A stretch of 64,000 nucleotides of DNA from Granulicella rosea (GTDB lineage Bacteria > Acidobacteriota > Terriglobia > Terriglobales > Acidobacteriaceae), in NCBI RefSeq assembly GCF_900188085.1, contig NZ_FZOU01000004.1:124001-188000 (forward strand), written 5' to 3'. Positions 17,226 through 26,209 of this stretch are shown piece after piece. The translations under genes were made by a program, and so were the position numbers. The first letter of the stretch is position 1. Each line of letters opens with the position of its first letter. The notes beneath the pieces are model-generated. The model did not search any database, was not told where the DNA came from, and was given only the letters and a program-made list of their open reading frames with translations.

Positions 17226-18326
17226 ATGAATTACCCCACAAACAACCTCCGGATCAGATCGAGCAGAGTCGTCATCCCACCCATCTTCCTCGAAGAAGAG
17301 ATGCCGCTCACCGACAACGCCTCGCGCACCGTCTTCGAGGCGCGCCGCCAGATCGTCGATATTCTCAACGGCGCGGACGATCGCCTGATCGTCGTCGTCG
17401 GCCCCTGCTCGATCCACGATCCAGCCGCCGCGCGCGAGTACGCCGGTCTGCTCAAGGAGGCCATCGCCGAGCTTTCGGGCGACCTGATGATCGTCATGCG
17501 GGTCTACTTCGAAAAGCCCCGGACCACGCTTGGCTGGAAGGGTCTGATCAACGATCCCTACTTCGACGAGTCCTTCCGGATCACGGACGGCCTGCGCATC
17601 GCGCGGCGGCTGCTGCTCGACCTCGCGGAGATGGGCGTGCCAGCCGGCACCGAATACCTCGACATGATCTCGCCGCAGTATGTCTCGGACCTCGTGAGTT
17701 GGGGCGCCATCGGCGCGCGCACGACCGAGAGCCAGGTGCATCGCCAGCTCGCCAGCGGCCTGTCGTGCTCGGTCGGCTTCAAGAACGGGACCTCCGGCAA
17801 CGTCCAGATCGCAATCGAGGCCATCCTGTCGGCCAGCCACCCGCACACGTTCCTCGGCACGACCGAGACCGGCCAGTCGGCGATCCTGCTGACCTCGGGC
17901 AATCCGGACTGCCATGTCATCCTGCGCGGCGGGCGGCAGATCACGAACTTCGACGCCGCCTCGGTCGATTCGACCGCGCAACAACTGGAAAAAGCCGGTC
18001 TCGAACCGCGCGTCATGATCGACTTCAGCCACGCCAACAGCGGCAAGGACTACCGCAAACAAGCCGTCGTCAGCCACAACGTCTCCGAACAGATCGCCGG
18101 CGGAGACCGCCGCATCATGGGCGTGATGATCGAAAGCAACCTGGTCGCCGGCGCGCAGTCGCTGGTCCCCGGCAAACCGCTCGTCTACGGACAAAGCATC
18201 ACCGACGCCTGCATCGACTGGCCCGAGACGATCACGCTGCTGCGCGAACTGGCCGCCGCCACGCGGAAGCGCCGCGAGCACCTTCAGACAGAGCAGGGGG
18301 CCGAGGTGTCCGTCGAATCGCGATAG
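17226..18326 (+). CDS. aroG: 3-deoxy-7-phosphoheptulonate (DAHP) synthase, class I
   Basis: 366 residues. It catalyses phosphoenolpyruvate plus erythrose 4-phosphate to DAHP, the first step of the shikimate pathway. I choose ATG 17226 because the protein then begins MNYPTNNLRIRSSRVVIPP, collinear with E. coli AroG; an in-frame ATG at 17184 would add 14 atypical residues. Diagnostic motifs are VGPCSIHDP, VYFEKPRTTLGWKG, GARTTESQVHR, GFKNGT, IDFSHANS and GKSITDAC. The regulatory N-terminal region is of AroFGH length, so feedback control by an aromatic amino acid is likely, but which one cannot be told here. A hairpin terminator follows. Confidence 0.96.
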   Translation: MNYPTNNLRIRSSRVVIPPIFLEEEMPLTDNASRTVFEARRQIVDILNGADDRLIVVVGPCSIHDPAAAREYAGLLKEAIAELSGDLMIVMRVYFEKPRTTLGWKGLINDPYFDESFRITDGLRIARRLLLDLAEMGVPAGTEYLDMISPQYVSDLVSWGAIGARTTESQVHRQLASGLSCSVGFKNGTSGNVQIAIEAILSASHPHTFLGTTETGQSAILLTSGNPDCHVILRGGRQITNFDAASVDSTAQQLEKAGLEPRVMIDFSHANSGKDYRKQAVVSHNVSEQIAGGDRRIMGVMIESNLVAGAQSLVPGKPLVYGQSITDACIDWPETITLLRELAAATRKRREHLQTEQGAEVSVESR

Positions 18327-18359
18327 ACAGCCAGAATGACCTGCTATCCGATGAAAATG

Positions 18360-18388
18360 AAAATCCCCGCTGATCGAGCGGGGATTTT
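18360..18388 (+). terminator. Rho-independent terminator after DAHP synthase
   Basis: Stem AAATCCCCGC (18361-18370) pairs with GCGGGGATTT (18378-18387) around the loop TGATCGA, followed by a short T run. It lies 35 bases after the aroG stop. The stem is preceded by A-rich sequence, so it may also work for the minus strand, where tRNA-Ser(GCT) transcription arrives. Confidence 0.85.
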
Positions 18389-18423
18389 GCGATGTGTAAG
18401 GTCTATTCCGATAGAAAAGTAGC

Positions 18424-18515
18424 TGGCGGAGAGTGGGGGATTCGAACCCCCGATAGAACTTTCGTCCTATAACGGTTTAGCAAACCGGCGCCTTCAGCCA
18501 CTCGGCCAACTCTCC
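18424..18515 (-). tRNA. tRNA-Ser(GCT)
   Basis: The minus strand begins GGAGAG at 18515 and ends CTCTCC-G-CCA at 18424. The anticodon stem CCGGT/ACCG encloses the loop TTGCTAA, giving anticodon GCT. The long variable arm (TTATAGGACGAAAGTTCTAT) and T loop TTCGAATC are those of a serine tRNA. It lies between cysS and aroG, downstream of cysS on the same strand. Confidence 0.95.
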
Positions 18516-18578
18516 AGCGTGTTGCGGAATGTACTCGGCAATTATAACGTGGCGCCCCGCAGAGGCCAAAATGCAACG

Positions 18579-20093
18579 TTATTTTCGCTTCCAGCGCACC
18601 CCGTCCTTCGAGTCTTCGAGCAGGATTCCCTTCGCCAGCAGCTCGTTGCGCACTGCGTCGGCGCGGGCGAAGTTGCGGGTCTTCTTGGCCTGCGTGCGCT
18701 CGGCGATCAGCGCCTCAATCGCCTCGTCGGTCAACGAGAGGGTCGCCACCAGCTCCGGCGAAGCCTCGCCCATGCGCCCTTCGCGCTCGGCCCACTCGAG
18801 CGCCTGGCGTGTAATCTCGGCATCGTTATCGACCAGCACGGCAAAGACGCCGTCGAAGCGCTCCATCACCGCCAGGGCCGCCTGGACATCGCGTTTGACG
18901 AGCGTTCCCTGGTCCGCAGCTACGTTCACCGCGCGCACCATGTCGAAGATCGCCGCGCGCGCCTCGGCCGTGTTCAGGTCGTTGCTCAGCGCCGCGTCGT
19001 ACTTCTGCCGCGCCGTCGCAATCGCGGCGGCCACGTCGGCATCACTGCCCGTCATCCCGTTCGAGAGCCCTTCCGGCCACTGCCCTTCCTTCAACCGGCG
19101 GTGGAAGGTCCGCAGTCTATCGACCGCGTTGGTCGACTCCGTCAGTCCGTCGAAGGTGAAGTTCAACTGGTGCCGATACGGCACGCTCATCAGCAGGAAG
19201 CGAATCGCCGACGCGCGATGCCCCTTCAGCAGCAGGTCGCGCAGCGTGTAGAAGTTGCCCTCGGACTTCGACATCTTCTTACCTTCGACCAGCAGGAAAC
19301 GCACATGCATCCAGTGGCGGGCGAAGGGTTTGCCGCTTGCGCCCTCGGACTGTGCAATCTCGTTCTCGTGGTGCGGAAACATCAGGTCTTCGCCGCCGGC
19401 GTGCAGGTCGAAGTTGTCGCCCAGGTACTTGGTCGCCATGGCCGAACACTCGATATGCCAGCCCGGCCGTCCAGCGCCCAGCGCCGTCTCCCAGGCGTGC
19501 TCGCGGACGCCGTCGGCGCCGGTCTTCACGGCCTTCCATAGCGCGAAGTCCCGCGCCGCGTCCTTCTCGTACTCGTCCACATCGACGCGCGCGCCGTCCT
19601 CGATGCCGTCGAAGTCCTTCTGCGACAGCTTTCCGTAGCCGGGATCGCTCGCGATGCGGAAGTACCAGCTTCCATCCTCGGCCTGGTAGGCGGCTTGCCT
19701 GGCCGCCAGCCGCTCGATCAGCGAGACCATCTCGGGAATATTCTCGGTCGCGCGCGGCAGAAACTCCGGCCGCTCGACGCCGAGCGCTTCCATGTCCTCG
19801 AAGAAGGCGTTCTCGAAGCGCGCCGAGAACACGCCGATGCCCACGCCCGCCGCCGCTGCACGCTGGATGATCTTGTCGTCCACGTCGGTCACGTTCATGA
19901 CATGCTTCACCGCGACTCCCTGCTGCTTCAGCGCGCGGCGCAGCACGTCGACATGGATGAACGTGCGGAAGTTGCCGATGTGGCCGTAGTCGTAAACGGT
20001 CGGTCCGCAGGCGTACATACGCAGCACAGCGCCATCGCTCGGGACAAGTGTCTCCACCTGCCCACCCAGAGTATTGAAAAGTTCGATCGCCAC
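18579..20093 (-). CDS. cysS: Cysteinyl-tRNA synthetase
   Basis: 504 residues, slightly longer than the E. coli enzyme (461). It charges tRNA-Cys with cysteine. The class I signatures are intact: the HIGH-type motif GHIGN in YACGPTVYDYGHIGNFR, and KMSKSEGN. The zinc site is visible as Cys29 in YACGPT, Cys in HIECSAMA and His/Glu in FPHHENE. The start ATG (20093) follows a run of bases shared with the divergent PagL-like gene's promoter region, about 100 bases. The C-terminal helical domain ends RNELLAKGILLEDSKDGVRW as usual. Confidence 0.97.
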   Translation of the reverse strand: MAIELFNTLGGQVETLVPSDGAVLRMYACGPTVYDYGHIGNFRTFIHVDVLRRALKQQGVAVKHVMNVTDVDDKIIQRAAAAGVGIGVFSARFENAFFEDMEALGVERPEFLPRATENIPEMVSLIERLAARQAAYQAEDGSWYFRIASDPGYGKLSQKDFDGIEDGARVDVDEYEKDAARDFALWKAVKTGADGVREHAWETALGAGRPGWHIECSAMATKYLGDNFDLHAGGEDLMFPHHENEIAQSEGASGKPFARHWMHVRFLLVEGKKMSKSEGNFYTLRDLLLKGHRASAIRFLLMSVPYRHQLNFTFDGLTESTNAVDRLRTFHRRLKEGQWPEGLSNGMTGSDADVAAAIATARQKYDAALSNDLNTAEARAAIFDMVRAVNVAADQGTLVKRDVQAALAVMERFDGVFAVLVDNDAEITRQALEWAEREGRMGEASPELVATLSLTDEAIEALIAERTQAKKTRNFARADAVRNELLAKGILLEDSKDGVRWKRK

Positions 20094-20195
20094 GTCCGCC
20101 TTAAGGGTCCAGCCTGCTGCCCGGTTGAAGATGTCTGTACGATTCTAGCCGAACAACTCGTCTGGCCGGGTTGCCGGCGCTTGTCGTATTGTGGA

Positions 20196-20969
20196 ATGAC
20201 CATGACAAAGCCTTCCGCAGCCCCCCTGCTGGCCGCCCTGCTCGCCGCCAGCACGCTGCACGCACAGAGTTCAAAGATGCCGGATACCGAGAGTTACTCC
20301 TTCCGCGACTCGCTCTCCAGCTTCGCCGAATACTCCAACACCTCCAGCCACATCATCCTCGGCGTGAGCGGCAATCGCAGGCTGATCGCGCTGGGCGGAA
20401 CATACTCCCGCCGCCTGCTGCACAGTCGCTATGTGGACTGGCACTACGACCTGGATGTCCGCCCGCTCACCCTGTTGGAAGAGCCTACCGCCCGCATCAC
20501 CGTCGTTGCCGCGCCGTCTGTCACCTTCTACGGGCCATCGGACTATGACGGTCCCATCGAGCACGCCTGCACCTCCAGCACGGTCAGTGTCGCCGCCGTG
20601 CCGCCCATCGGCCCAATCTCCGGCAACCCCGCCTACACCGTGACCACGGTCTGCGAAACCCGCTGGACCTACGCTGGCGGCGTCAGCCCGCTCGGCCAGC
20701 GGCTGAACTTCGCACCGCGCCACCGGCTACAGCCATTCATCCTTGGCAACGCGGGCTTCATGGCCGCCACCCGCGATATTCCCTCGTACAACTCAGAGAG
20801 CTTCAACTTCACCTTCGAGTTCGGCGCGGGCTTTGAATTCTTCGAGAACCATCACCGCTCCTGGGCCGTCGACTACCGGATCCACCACCTGTCGAACGCC
20901 TACCGGGGCCAGAATAATCCCGGCATCGATAGCCAGATCGTCAAACTCACCTATAGCTTCGGGCGTTAG
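20196..20969 (+). CDS. Acyloxyacyl hydrolase (PagL-like lipid A 3-O-deacylase)
   Basis: 257 residues from ATG 20196 (20202 is also possible). An N-terminal signal peptide (MTKPSAAPLLAALLAASTLHAQ) is followed by alternating beta strands ending in Phe/Arg, as in an eight-stranded outer-membrane barrel. Near the C-terminus lies IHHLSNAYRGQNNPGID, matching the H-x-S-N...NPG active-site signature of PagL-type deacylases. These enzymes remove an acyl chain from lipid A in the outer membrane. At about 235 mature residues it is longer than Pseudomonas PagL (about 150), with an insert around residues 110-160. It ends in a 4-base convergent overlap with the next gene. Confidence 0.8.
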   Translation: MTMTKPSAAPLLAALLAASTLHAQSSKMPDTESYSFRDSLSSFAEYSNTSSHIILGVSGNRRLIALGGTYSRRLLHSRYVDWHYDLDVRPLTLLEEPTARITVVAAPSVTFYGPSDYDGPIEHACTSSTVSVAAVPPIGPISGNPAYTVTTVCETRWTYAGGVSPLGQRLNFAPRHRLQPFILGNAGFMAATRDIPSYNSESFNFTFEFGAGFEFFENHHRSWAVDYRIHHLSNAYRGQNNPGIDSQIVKLTYSFGR

Positions 20970-21388
20970 CGGTCAGGCGTGACAGCCGCATAAGGCTCAT
21001 AGTGGTGCGTGCTCTTGAGCCAGAAGGGATAAGGCAGCGGCAGGCCGTTCCTCATCGTCCAACGATCCTTGATGACGGACTTTGAATAAAGCCGGTCCCA
21101 CAAGAATGTCCAGATATAGTCGACCATCTGACCGGCAATCACGGCCTCTGCGAGCTGCAACAGATCGTCGGGACACCCGCGATCGAGTTCGATCTGGAAG
21201 CAGTCCCCAAAGATGATGTCCATCGGATAGCCGTCATCGCTCCAAAGAGTGATCTCCGCCGCTCGCGGATGGGCGGGCGTGACGCACAGCATCTGCCCAC
21301 GGGGAGTCTCCTTCCGCTGGATCGTATACGTGGCTTCCGGCAGGAGCTTCAACAGCTCCGTCTCGAACTGATCGGCCGTCATCTCCAT
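20966..21388 (-). CDS. Uncharacterised 140-residue protein
   Basis: I chose ATG 21388 because a near-perfect ribosome-binding site AAAGGAGG sits just upstream; the open frame is longer but lacks one. The protein starts MEMTADQFETELLKLLPEAT. It contains a central beta region (ITLWSDDGYPMDIIFGDCFQ) and a helical segment (LLQLAEAVIAGQMVDYIWTF) and ends in an aromatic-rich tail. I see no signal peptide or catalytic motif. Size, composition and pairing with the next gene upstream (17-base gap) recall the many small immunity-like families of polymorphic-toxin systems, but no toxin is nearby. Function unknown. Confidence 0.7.
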   Translation of the reverse strand: MEMTADQFETELLKLLPEATYTIQRKETPRGQMLCVTPAHPRAAEITLWSDDGYPMDIIFGDCFQIELDRGCPDDLLQLAEAVIAGQMVDYIWTFLWDRLYSKSVIKDRWTMRNGLPLPYPFWLKSTHHYEPYAAVTPDR

Positions 21389-21405
21389 CTGAAAACCTCC
21401 TTTCC

Positions 21406-21861
21406 TCACAAATGCCGGTAAACGACTCGCAGAAACGTTCCGACCGCAGACTCCAGCGCAACGACATCGCCGGCTGCCAGCAGCCCCACGTTTGGATTCT
21501 GTATCTCCAGCCCGAACATGCCAAACCGCTGTGGCCACTCGTACCGGAGGTCATTGAGGGTGACATCACTGGCGCAGCAGGGAGTCCGAAAGACGCCGAG
21601 CCGAAACCCGGATTCCTCTTGATCCGCGTCGGCTGCCGTCGCCCACCACGCATCTGGCAGCTTCTTCCCACACCCCGGGCAAGTGGTCGATTCGAAGTTC
21701 CCACCCGCGTCGAAGCATTCGATTCCCCCCGGCAAGTCGGCCTTTATCGCATCTGCCTTTGGGAACAATCTTGCAGCAACAGAAAGCCCATCGGCGATCC
21801 GATCGGCCGAGGGCACGAATCGCGGGTCTTCGGGAACAAAAATGATGTAGTTGTCCGACAT
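21406..21861 (-). CDS. Uncharacterised 151-residue protein with paired cysteines
   Basis: Start placed at ATG 21861 (MSDNYIIFVPEDPRFVPS), preceded by AAAGAGG. Four to five Cys are arranged as CPGCGKK near residue 66 and TPCC near residue 97, which suggests a zinc ribbon. The remainder is mixed alpha/beta with Trp-rich segments (DAWWATAADAD). It is followed at 17 bases by the other small unknown gene and lies 36 bases after tsaD, so it may be transcribed with tsaD. No family is recognised. Confidence 0.7.
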   Translation of the reverse strand: MSDNYIIFVPEDPRFVPSADRIADGLSVAARLFPKADAIKADLPGGIECFDAGGNFESTTCPGCGKKLPDAWWATAADADQEESGFRLGVFRTPCCASDVTLNDLRYEWPQRFGMFGLEIQNPNVGLLAAGDVVALESAVGTFLRVVYRHL

Positions 21862-21897
21862 GCTGCCTCTTTCGAATCCGTACCTCAAACTTCCAGA

Positions 21898-23052
21898 TCA
21901 CCCCAGCCGCAACTGCGGCGCGGCGCTCATCCCCTCGCTCGCGAACTCCCCGGCCAGGAACTTCGGCCATGCCGCCGCCGCGATCATCGCTGCATTGTCG
22001 GTCGACAGCGCCATGGACGGGAACGCCACCGGCAGACCGCGCCGCGCGCCCTCGGCCAGGAAGCGCCGACGCAGCTCGCGGTTGGCCGCCACGCCGCCCG
22101 AGACCAGCACGCCCCGCGCGCCGAAGGCCTCGGCCGCCGCGAAGGTCTGTTTCATCAACACCCCAACAACCGCCGACTGAAACGACGCGATCAGCCCAAG
22201 CGCCTTCGGATCGCAGAAGGACGCGGCATCGGCGGGTTTCAAGCCGGGATGGGCGGCGATCGCGTTGGCGCGGGCGACCGCCGCCTCCTGCATCCCCTCG
22301 GACTTCACGTAGCGCAGCACGGCGGACTTGATGCCGCTGAAAGAGAAGTCGAAGCGCGCCCCAGCATCGGCATCCCTGCGATCGTCTTCTCGACGCTGGA
22401 TAGCGTGGAACTGAAACGGCACCGCCTTCGGATCGCCAAACGGCGCGAGCCCGTCGAGCCACGGCCCGCCGGGATACCCAAGTCCGAGCAGCTTCGCGAC
22501 CTTGTCGTAGGCCTCGCCCGCGGCGTCGTCCACCGTACGCCCCACATTTCTGTACTGCCATGTCGTCTGTCCAGACTCCGAAGCCAGATAAAGATGCGTA
22601 TGGCCGCCCGAGACCACCAGCGCCAGCAGCGGTAGCTCCATGGCAGAATCTCCACGCTGCCGAGCCTCCATCACCACCGCATGAATGTGCCCCTCCAGAT
22701 GATTGACCGCGATCAGCGGCTTGCCCAGCCCGAAGGCCAGCGCCTTCGCGTACAGGATGCCGACCTGCAGCGCGCCCGCCAGACCTGGTCCTTCCGTCAC
22801 CGCCACCGCGTCCAGATCCGAAAACCGGACGCCGGACTGCTCCATCGCCGCGCGCACCACCGGCACGACATTGCGCAGATGCTCGCGCGCCGCCAACTCC
22901 GGCACCACGCCGCCGTAGTCCTGGTGCAGCACGATCTGCGAGGCGACGACGTTCGAAAGGGCTTCGCCGCCCGCGCGCACCACCGCCGCGGCAGTCTCGT
23001 CGCAACTGCTTTCGATGCCCAGGATCAAACCGTTATTTTTCACAAATCCCAT
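21898..23052 (-). CDS. tsaD: tRNA N6-threonylcarbamoyladenosine synthase subunit TsaD
   Basis: 384 residues, somewhat longer than the usual 340. TsaD transfers the threonylcarbamoyl group to A37 of tRNAs that read ANN codons, together with TsaB and TsaE (not in this window). The ASKHA-fold signatures are clear: ILGIESSCDETAAAVV at the N-terminus, the metal-binding NHLEGHIHA near residue 117, LVVSGGHTHL, and the ATP site VSGGVAANRELR near residue 310. An insert of about 35 residues (AIQRREDDRRDADAGARFDF) explains the extra length. The start ATG at 23052 is the first of the frame. Confidence 0.97.
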   Translation of the reverse strand: MGFVKNNGLILGIESSCDETAAAVVRAGGEALSNVVASQIVLHQDYGGVVPELAAREHLRNVVPVVRAAMEQSGVRFSDLDAVAVTEGPGLAGALQVGILYAKALAFGLGKPLIAVNHLEGHIHAVVMEARQRGDSAMELPLLALVVSGGHTHLYLASESGQTTWQYRNVGRTVDDAAGEAYDKVAKLLGLGYPGGPWLDGLAPFGDPKAVPFQFHAIQRREDDRRDADAGARFDFSFSGIKSAVLRYVKSEGMQEAAVARANAIAAHPGLKPADAASFCDPKALGLIASFQSAVVGVLMKQTFAAAEAFGARGVLVSGGVAANRELRRRFLAEGARRGLPVAFPSMALSTDNAAMIAAAAWPKFLAGEFASEGMSAAPQLRLG

Positions 23053-23126
23053 TCTAAAGAAAGGGGTTCAGCGCGGTTCCGAAACAGGAAAGTTCACCCG
23101 CATGACACCTTTGGGTTATTACTACG

Positions 23127-23423
23127 ATGCGCCGGGTAACCATACCTTGGATGTGTCAGGAAATACGGCTCACTGCACATCTGAAACAAATCACCTTGGA
23201 AGAGGATATTACCTTGCCATCCGGACAACATGCCTTGCCGCTCAAACGATCAACCGGCTCCGTTCAGGTCCAGTTGTTCATCCGCACCGTGGAGTTTCAC
23301 AAGCAGGCGCCGCCAGCGCCCGAAACGGTGGTTCCCGGCGTGCGGCTTCGCCAGACCGGCCTGGCCGTTGCAGCCGTGCTGGCCCCGCTCGCGCTGGCGG
23401 CGCTCGCGGTCTTCGTCTTCTAG
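23127..23423 (+). CDS. Possible small protein with C-terminal membrane helix
   Basis: 98 codons, or 90 from the ATG at 23151. The C-terminal 25 residues (GLAVAAVLAPLALAALAVFV) form a clear transmembrane helix that ends at the stop. The middle (LPSGQHALPLKRSTGSVQVQ) is polar. No family or strong ribosome-binding site is seen. It fills most of the gap between tsaD and the CCA-adding enzyme, in the direction of the latter. The membrane helix argues that it is real, but it could be chance. Confidence 0.4.
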   Translation: MRRVTIPWMCQEIRLTAHLKQITLEEDITLPSGQHALPLKRSTGSVQVQLFIRTVEFHKQAPPAPETVVPGVRLRQTGLAVAAVLAPLALAALAVFVF

Positions 23424-23456
23424 CTGCCCGGCGGCTTACGGCTAGAATCGGGAGGT

Positions 23457-24809
23457 ATGCTGCCTCCCTCTCCAGCCGCTCATGCCGCGCTCCACATCGT
23501 CCGCACCCTGCGCGACGACGGCTGCCAGGCCTATCTTGCCGGCGGATGCGTCCGCGACCTGCTGCTTGGCAACGATCTCAAGAACAGCGGCTCGCCAAAG
23601 GATTACGACGTCGCCACCTCCGCCACGCCGGATCGCATCGTCCAACTCTTCCCCCGCACGCAGCAGGTCGGCGCCCACTTCGGCGTCATACTCGTACTTC
23701 ACGACGACATCACAACCGAGGTCGCGACCTTCCGGCACGATGGCGCCTACTCCGACGGCCGACGGCCGGACGCCGTGCGCTTTTCGACCGATCCGCGCGA
23801 AGACGTGCTCCGCCGCGACTTCACCATCAACGGCATGTTGCTCGACCCGTTCTCGGGCGAGGTGCTGGATTACGTCGGCGGCCGGGCCGACCTCGCCGCG
23901 AAGACTATTCGCGCCATCGGCGACCCGGCGCTGCGCTTCGCCGAGGACAAGCTGCGCATGCTGCGCGCCATCCGCTTCGCCGCGCGGCTGGAGTTCTCGC
24001 TCGAAGAAAAGACCGCCTCCGCGATGCGGTCGTACGCTCCCGAGATCGCGCAGGTCTCGAACGAACGCGTCCGCGACGAGCTGACCCGCATGCTGACGCA
24101 GGGTCACGCCGCGCGCGCCATGCGTCTGCTGCGCGAGACCGGCCTGCTGCACGAAGTCCTGCCGGAGGTCGAGAAGATGCTCGGCGTCGAGCAGCCGCCC
24201 GAGTACCATCCCGAGGGCGATGTCTGGACGCACACGCTGATGCTGCTCGACCACCTGCCGGCGGGCGCCTCGCCCACGCTTGCCTGGGGGATGCTGCTGC
24301 ACGACATCGGCAAGCCGGCGACGTTTCAGCATCTGCCCGGCGACCGCATCCGCTTCAACGGGCACCCGGAGGTGGGCGTCCGCATCGCCGCGCACCTGCT
24401 GAACCGGCTGCGCTTCTCGAACGAAGACGCCACGCAGATTCTCGCGCTGGTGGAGCACCATATGCGCTTCGGCGATGTGCAGCGGATGAAGCTCTCGACG
24501 CTGAAGCGCTTCCTGCGCCTGCCCCGCTTCGAGGAGCACCTGGCGCTGCACCGCGCGGACGCCAGCAGCGCCCACGGTGATCTGAGCAAGTACTACTTCG
24601 CAAAGCAGCACTATGAACGGATGGAGCCGGAGCAGGTGCGTCCCGCGCTGCTGCTGACCGGACGCGAGCTGATCGCGGCGGGCTACCGGCCTGGGCCGCG
24701 GTTCAAGGCCATGCTCGAACAGGCGGAGGATGCGCAGCTCGAAGGGACGATCCACACGACGGCGGAGGCGCTGACGCTGGTGCTTGAAAGGTTTGGACCA
24801 CCAACTTAG
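23457..24809 (+). CDS. cca: CCA tRNA nucleotidyltransferase / poly(A) polymerase family protein
   Basis: 450 residues. The class II nucleotidyltransferase head is intact: AYLAGGCVRDLLLG near residue 25, the DYDVAT metal-binding strand, RRDFTINGML, and the RFAEDKLRMLRAIRFAARL signature of the tRNA-NT/PAP family. A C-terminal HD domain follows (WTHTLMLLDH, LLHDIGKPAT near residue 282, ALVEHHMRF), as in bacterial CCA enzymes with phosphatase/phosphodiesterase activity. It adds or repairs the CCA end of tRNAs, or polyadenylates RNA; the two functions cannot be separated by eye in this clade. Confidence 0.92.
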   Translation: MLPPSPAAHAALHIVRTLRDDGCQAYLAGGCVRDLLLGNDLKNSGSPKDYDVATSATPDRIVQLFPRTQQVGAHFGVILVLHDDITTEVATFRHDGAYSDGRRPDAVRFSTDPREDVLRRDFTINGMLLDPFSGEVLDYVGGRADLAAKTIRAIGDPALRFAEDKLRMLRAIRFAARLEFSLEEKTASAMRSYAPEIAQVSNERVRDELTRMLTQGHAARAMRLLRETGLLHEVLPEVEKMLGVEQPPEYHPEGDVWTHTLMLLDHLPAGASPTLAWGMLLHDIGKPATFQHLPGDRIRFNGHPEVGVRIAAHLLNRLRFSNEDATQILALVEHHMRFGDVQRMKLSTLKRFLRLPRFEEHLALHRADASSAHGDLSKYYFAKQHYERMEPEQVRPALLLTGRELIAAGYRPGPRFKAMLEQAEDAQLEGTIHTTAEALTLVLERFGPPT

Positions 24810-24931
24810 CCTGGGCGCCGTCGACGAGTACCGCGCCGATACGGGAAGATACCTACCTTTCCAGGGATTGAAGCCAAGACACTTGCAGTCAGCACTTCCC
24901 GCTGGTCCTACCAATCAGGTACAGTGCCGCC

Positions 24932-26200
24932 ATGCAAGTTCTGGCCCTGCTCCTCGTCCTGACCGCCCCGCTCCACGCCGCCGTGATCGGCATGAGCAAA
25001 CCCGCGGAGTCGATCACCGCCGCGCGCATCGCGCAACTGCCTGCCGCGCAGCAGCCAGCCTGGGCGGTTTACCTCGAACGCTCTCGCCGGCAGGAGCAGA
25101 CCGACCGGGCCGCGCTGGCCGCTGAGCGCGTGGGGCTGCAGGAGATTCCGCCGCTCCCACAGGAGTCCGGCTCGGCGCACAGCATACCGCTGGGGCGCGA
25201 TGCGGGCTTCTACCAGAGCGCGGAGGCGCGGCGGATCGCCGACACCATCGTCAGCTTCCAGATTCCGAACGGCGGCTGGTCGAAGAATCTGAACATGGCC
25301 GGCCCGTCGCGTCTGCGCGGCCAGAGCTGGGCGCCGGACAATCTGAACCGCCATCCCAGCCCGGACGACTTCGACACGCCGCGCGATCCGCAGTGGAACT
25401 ACATGGGCACGCTCGACAACGACGCGACCAACACCGAGCTGCGCTATCTGGCGCGGGTCGCCGGCGCCAATCCCGGACCGGTCGGCGCGGCGTATCGCAC
25501 GGCGTTCCTGAAGGGCGTGGACTATCTGCTGCAGGCGCAGTTTCCGAACGGCGGCTGGCCGCAGGTGTGGCCGCTGGAGGGCGGGTATCACGACGCGATC
25601 ACCTTCAACGACAATGCCGTGACTGAGTCCGCCGAGCTGCTGAGCGCGGCGGCGGCAGGCAAGGGCGACTACGCCTTCGTCCCTGCTCAGGTGCGCCAAC
25701 GGGCCGCGACAGCCGCCGGGCGCGCGCTCGACTGCATCCTGAAGGCGCAGATCGTGCTTGGCGGCAAGCTCACGATCTGGCCCCAGCAGGCCGACGCCCT
25801 GACGCTGGCGCCCACGACCGCGCGGAACTACGAACCGGCGGCGCTGGCGACCGGCGAAAGCGCCGACCTGCTGCTCTACCTGATGGCGCAGCCCGTGAAG
25901 ACGCCGGCGACAGAGGCAGCCATCCGTGCGGGCGTCGCGTGGCTCGAAGCGCATGCCATCCGGAATATGAGCTGGACCGGCGGACGCGATACGCCCGACG
26001 GACGGCGACTCGTCGCATCGCCCGGCGCGGGGCCGCTCTGGGCGCGGTACTACAGTCTGGAGACGCAACAACCGGTCTTCGGCGACCGCGACAAGACCAT
26101 CCACGACACGGTGGATGAGCTGTCGCTCGAACGCAGAAACGGCTATGCGTGGTACAGCGCCGGGCCGAAAGAGGCGATCGAGCGGTATCGAGCCCGGTAG
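24932..26200 (+). CDS. Secreted pectate lyase, polysaccharide lyase family 10
   Basis: 422 residues with a short signal peptide (MQVLALLLVLTAPLHA). The family-10 toroid is recognised by PNGGWSKN near residue 113, GTLDNDATNTELRYLARV near 165 (the DNDAT acidic strand), PNGGWPQVWP, YHDAITFNDNAVT, and ARNYEPAALATGES with the catalytic Arg region, followed by ARYYSLETQQPVFGDRD. Such enzymes cleave polygalacturonate by calcium-dependent beta-elimination in the periplasm or outside the cell. The gene is isolated, with no other pectin gene nearby, and suggests use of plant cell-wall material. Confidence 0.92.
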   Translation: MQVLALLLVLTAPLHAAVIGMSKPAESITAARIAQLPAAQQPAWAVYLERSRRQEQTDRAALAAERVGLQEIPPLPQESGSAHSIPLGRDAGFYQSAEARRIADTIVSFQIPNGGWSKNLNMAGPSRLRGQSWAPDNLNRHPSPDDFDTPRDPQWNYMGTLDNDATNTELRYLARVAGANPGPVGAAYRTAFLKGVDYLLQAQFPNGGWPQVWPLEGGYHDAITFNDNAVTESAELLSAAAAGKGDYAFVPAQVRQRAATAAGRALDCILKAQIVLGGKLTIWPQQADALTLAPTTARNYEPAALATGESADLLLYLMAQPVKTPATEAAIRAGVAWLEAHAIRNMSWTGGRDTPDGRRLVASPGAGPLWARYYSLETQQPVFGDRDKTIHDTVDELSLERRNGYAWYSAGPKEAIERYRAR

Positions 26201-26209
26201 GCGCCCCGG

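Noticed and set aside
23015..24580. A 521-codon plus-strand frame overlapping the CCA-adding enzyme
   Set aside because: Arg/Ala-rich, without motifs and out of frame with the clear nucleotidyltransferase.
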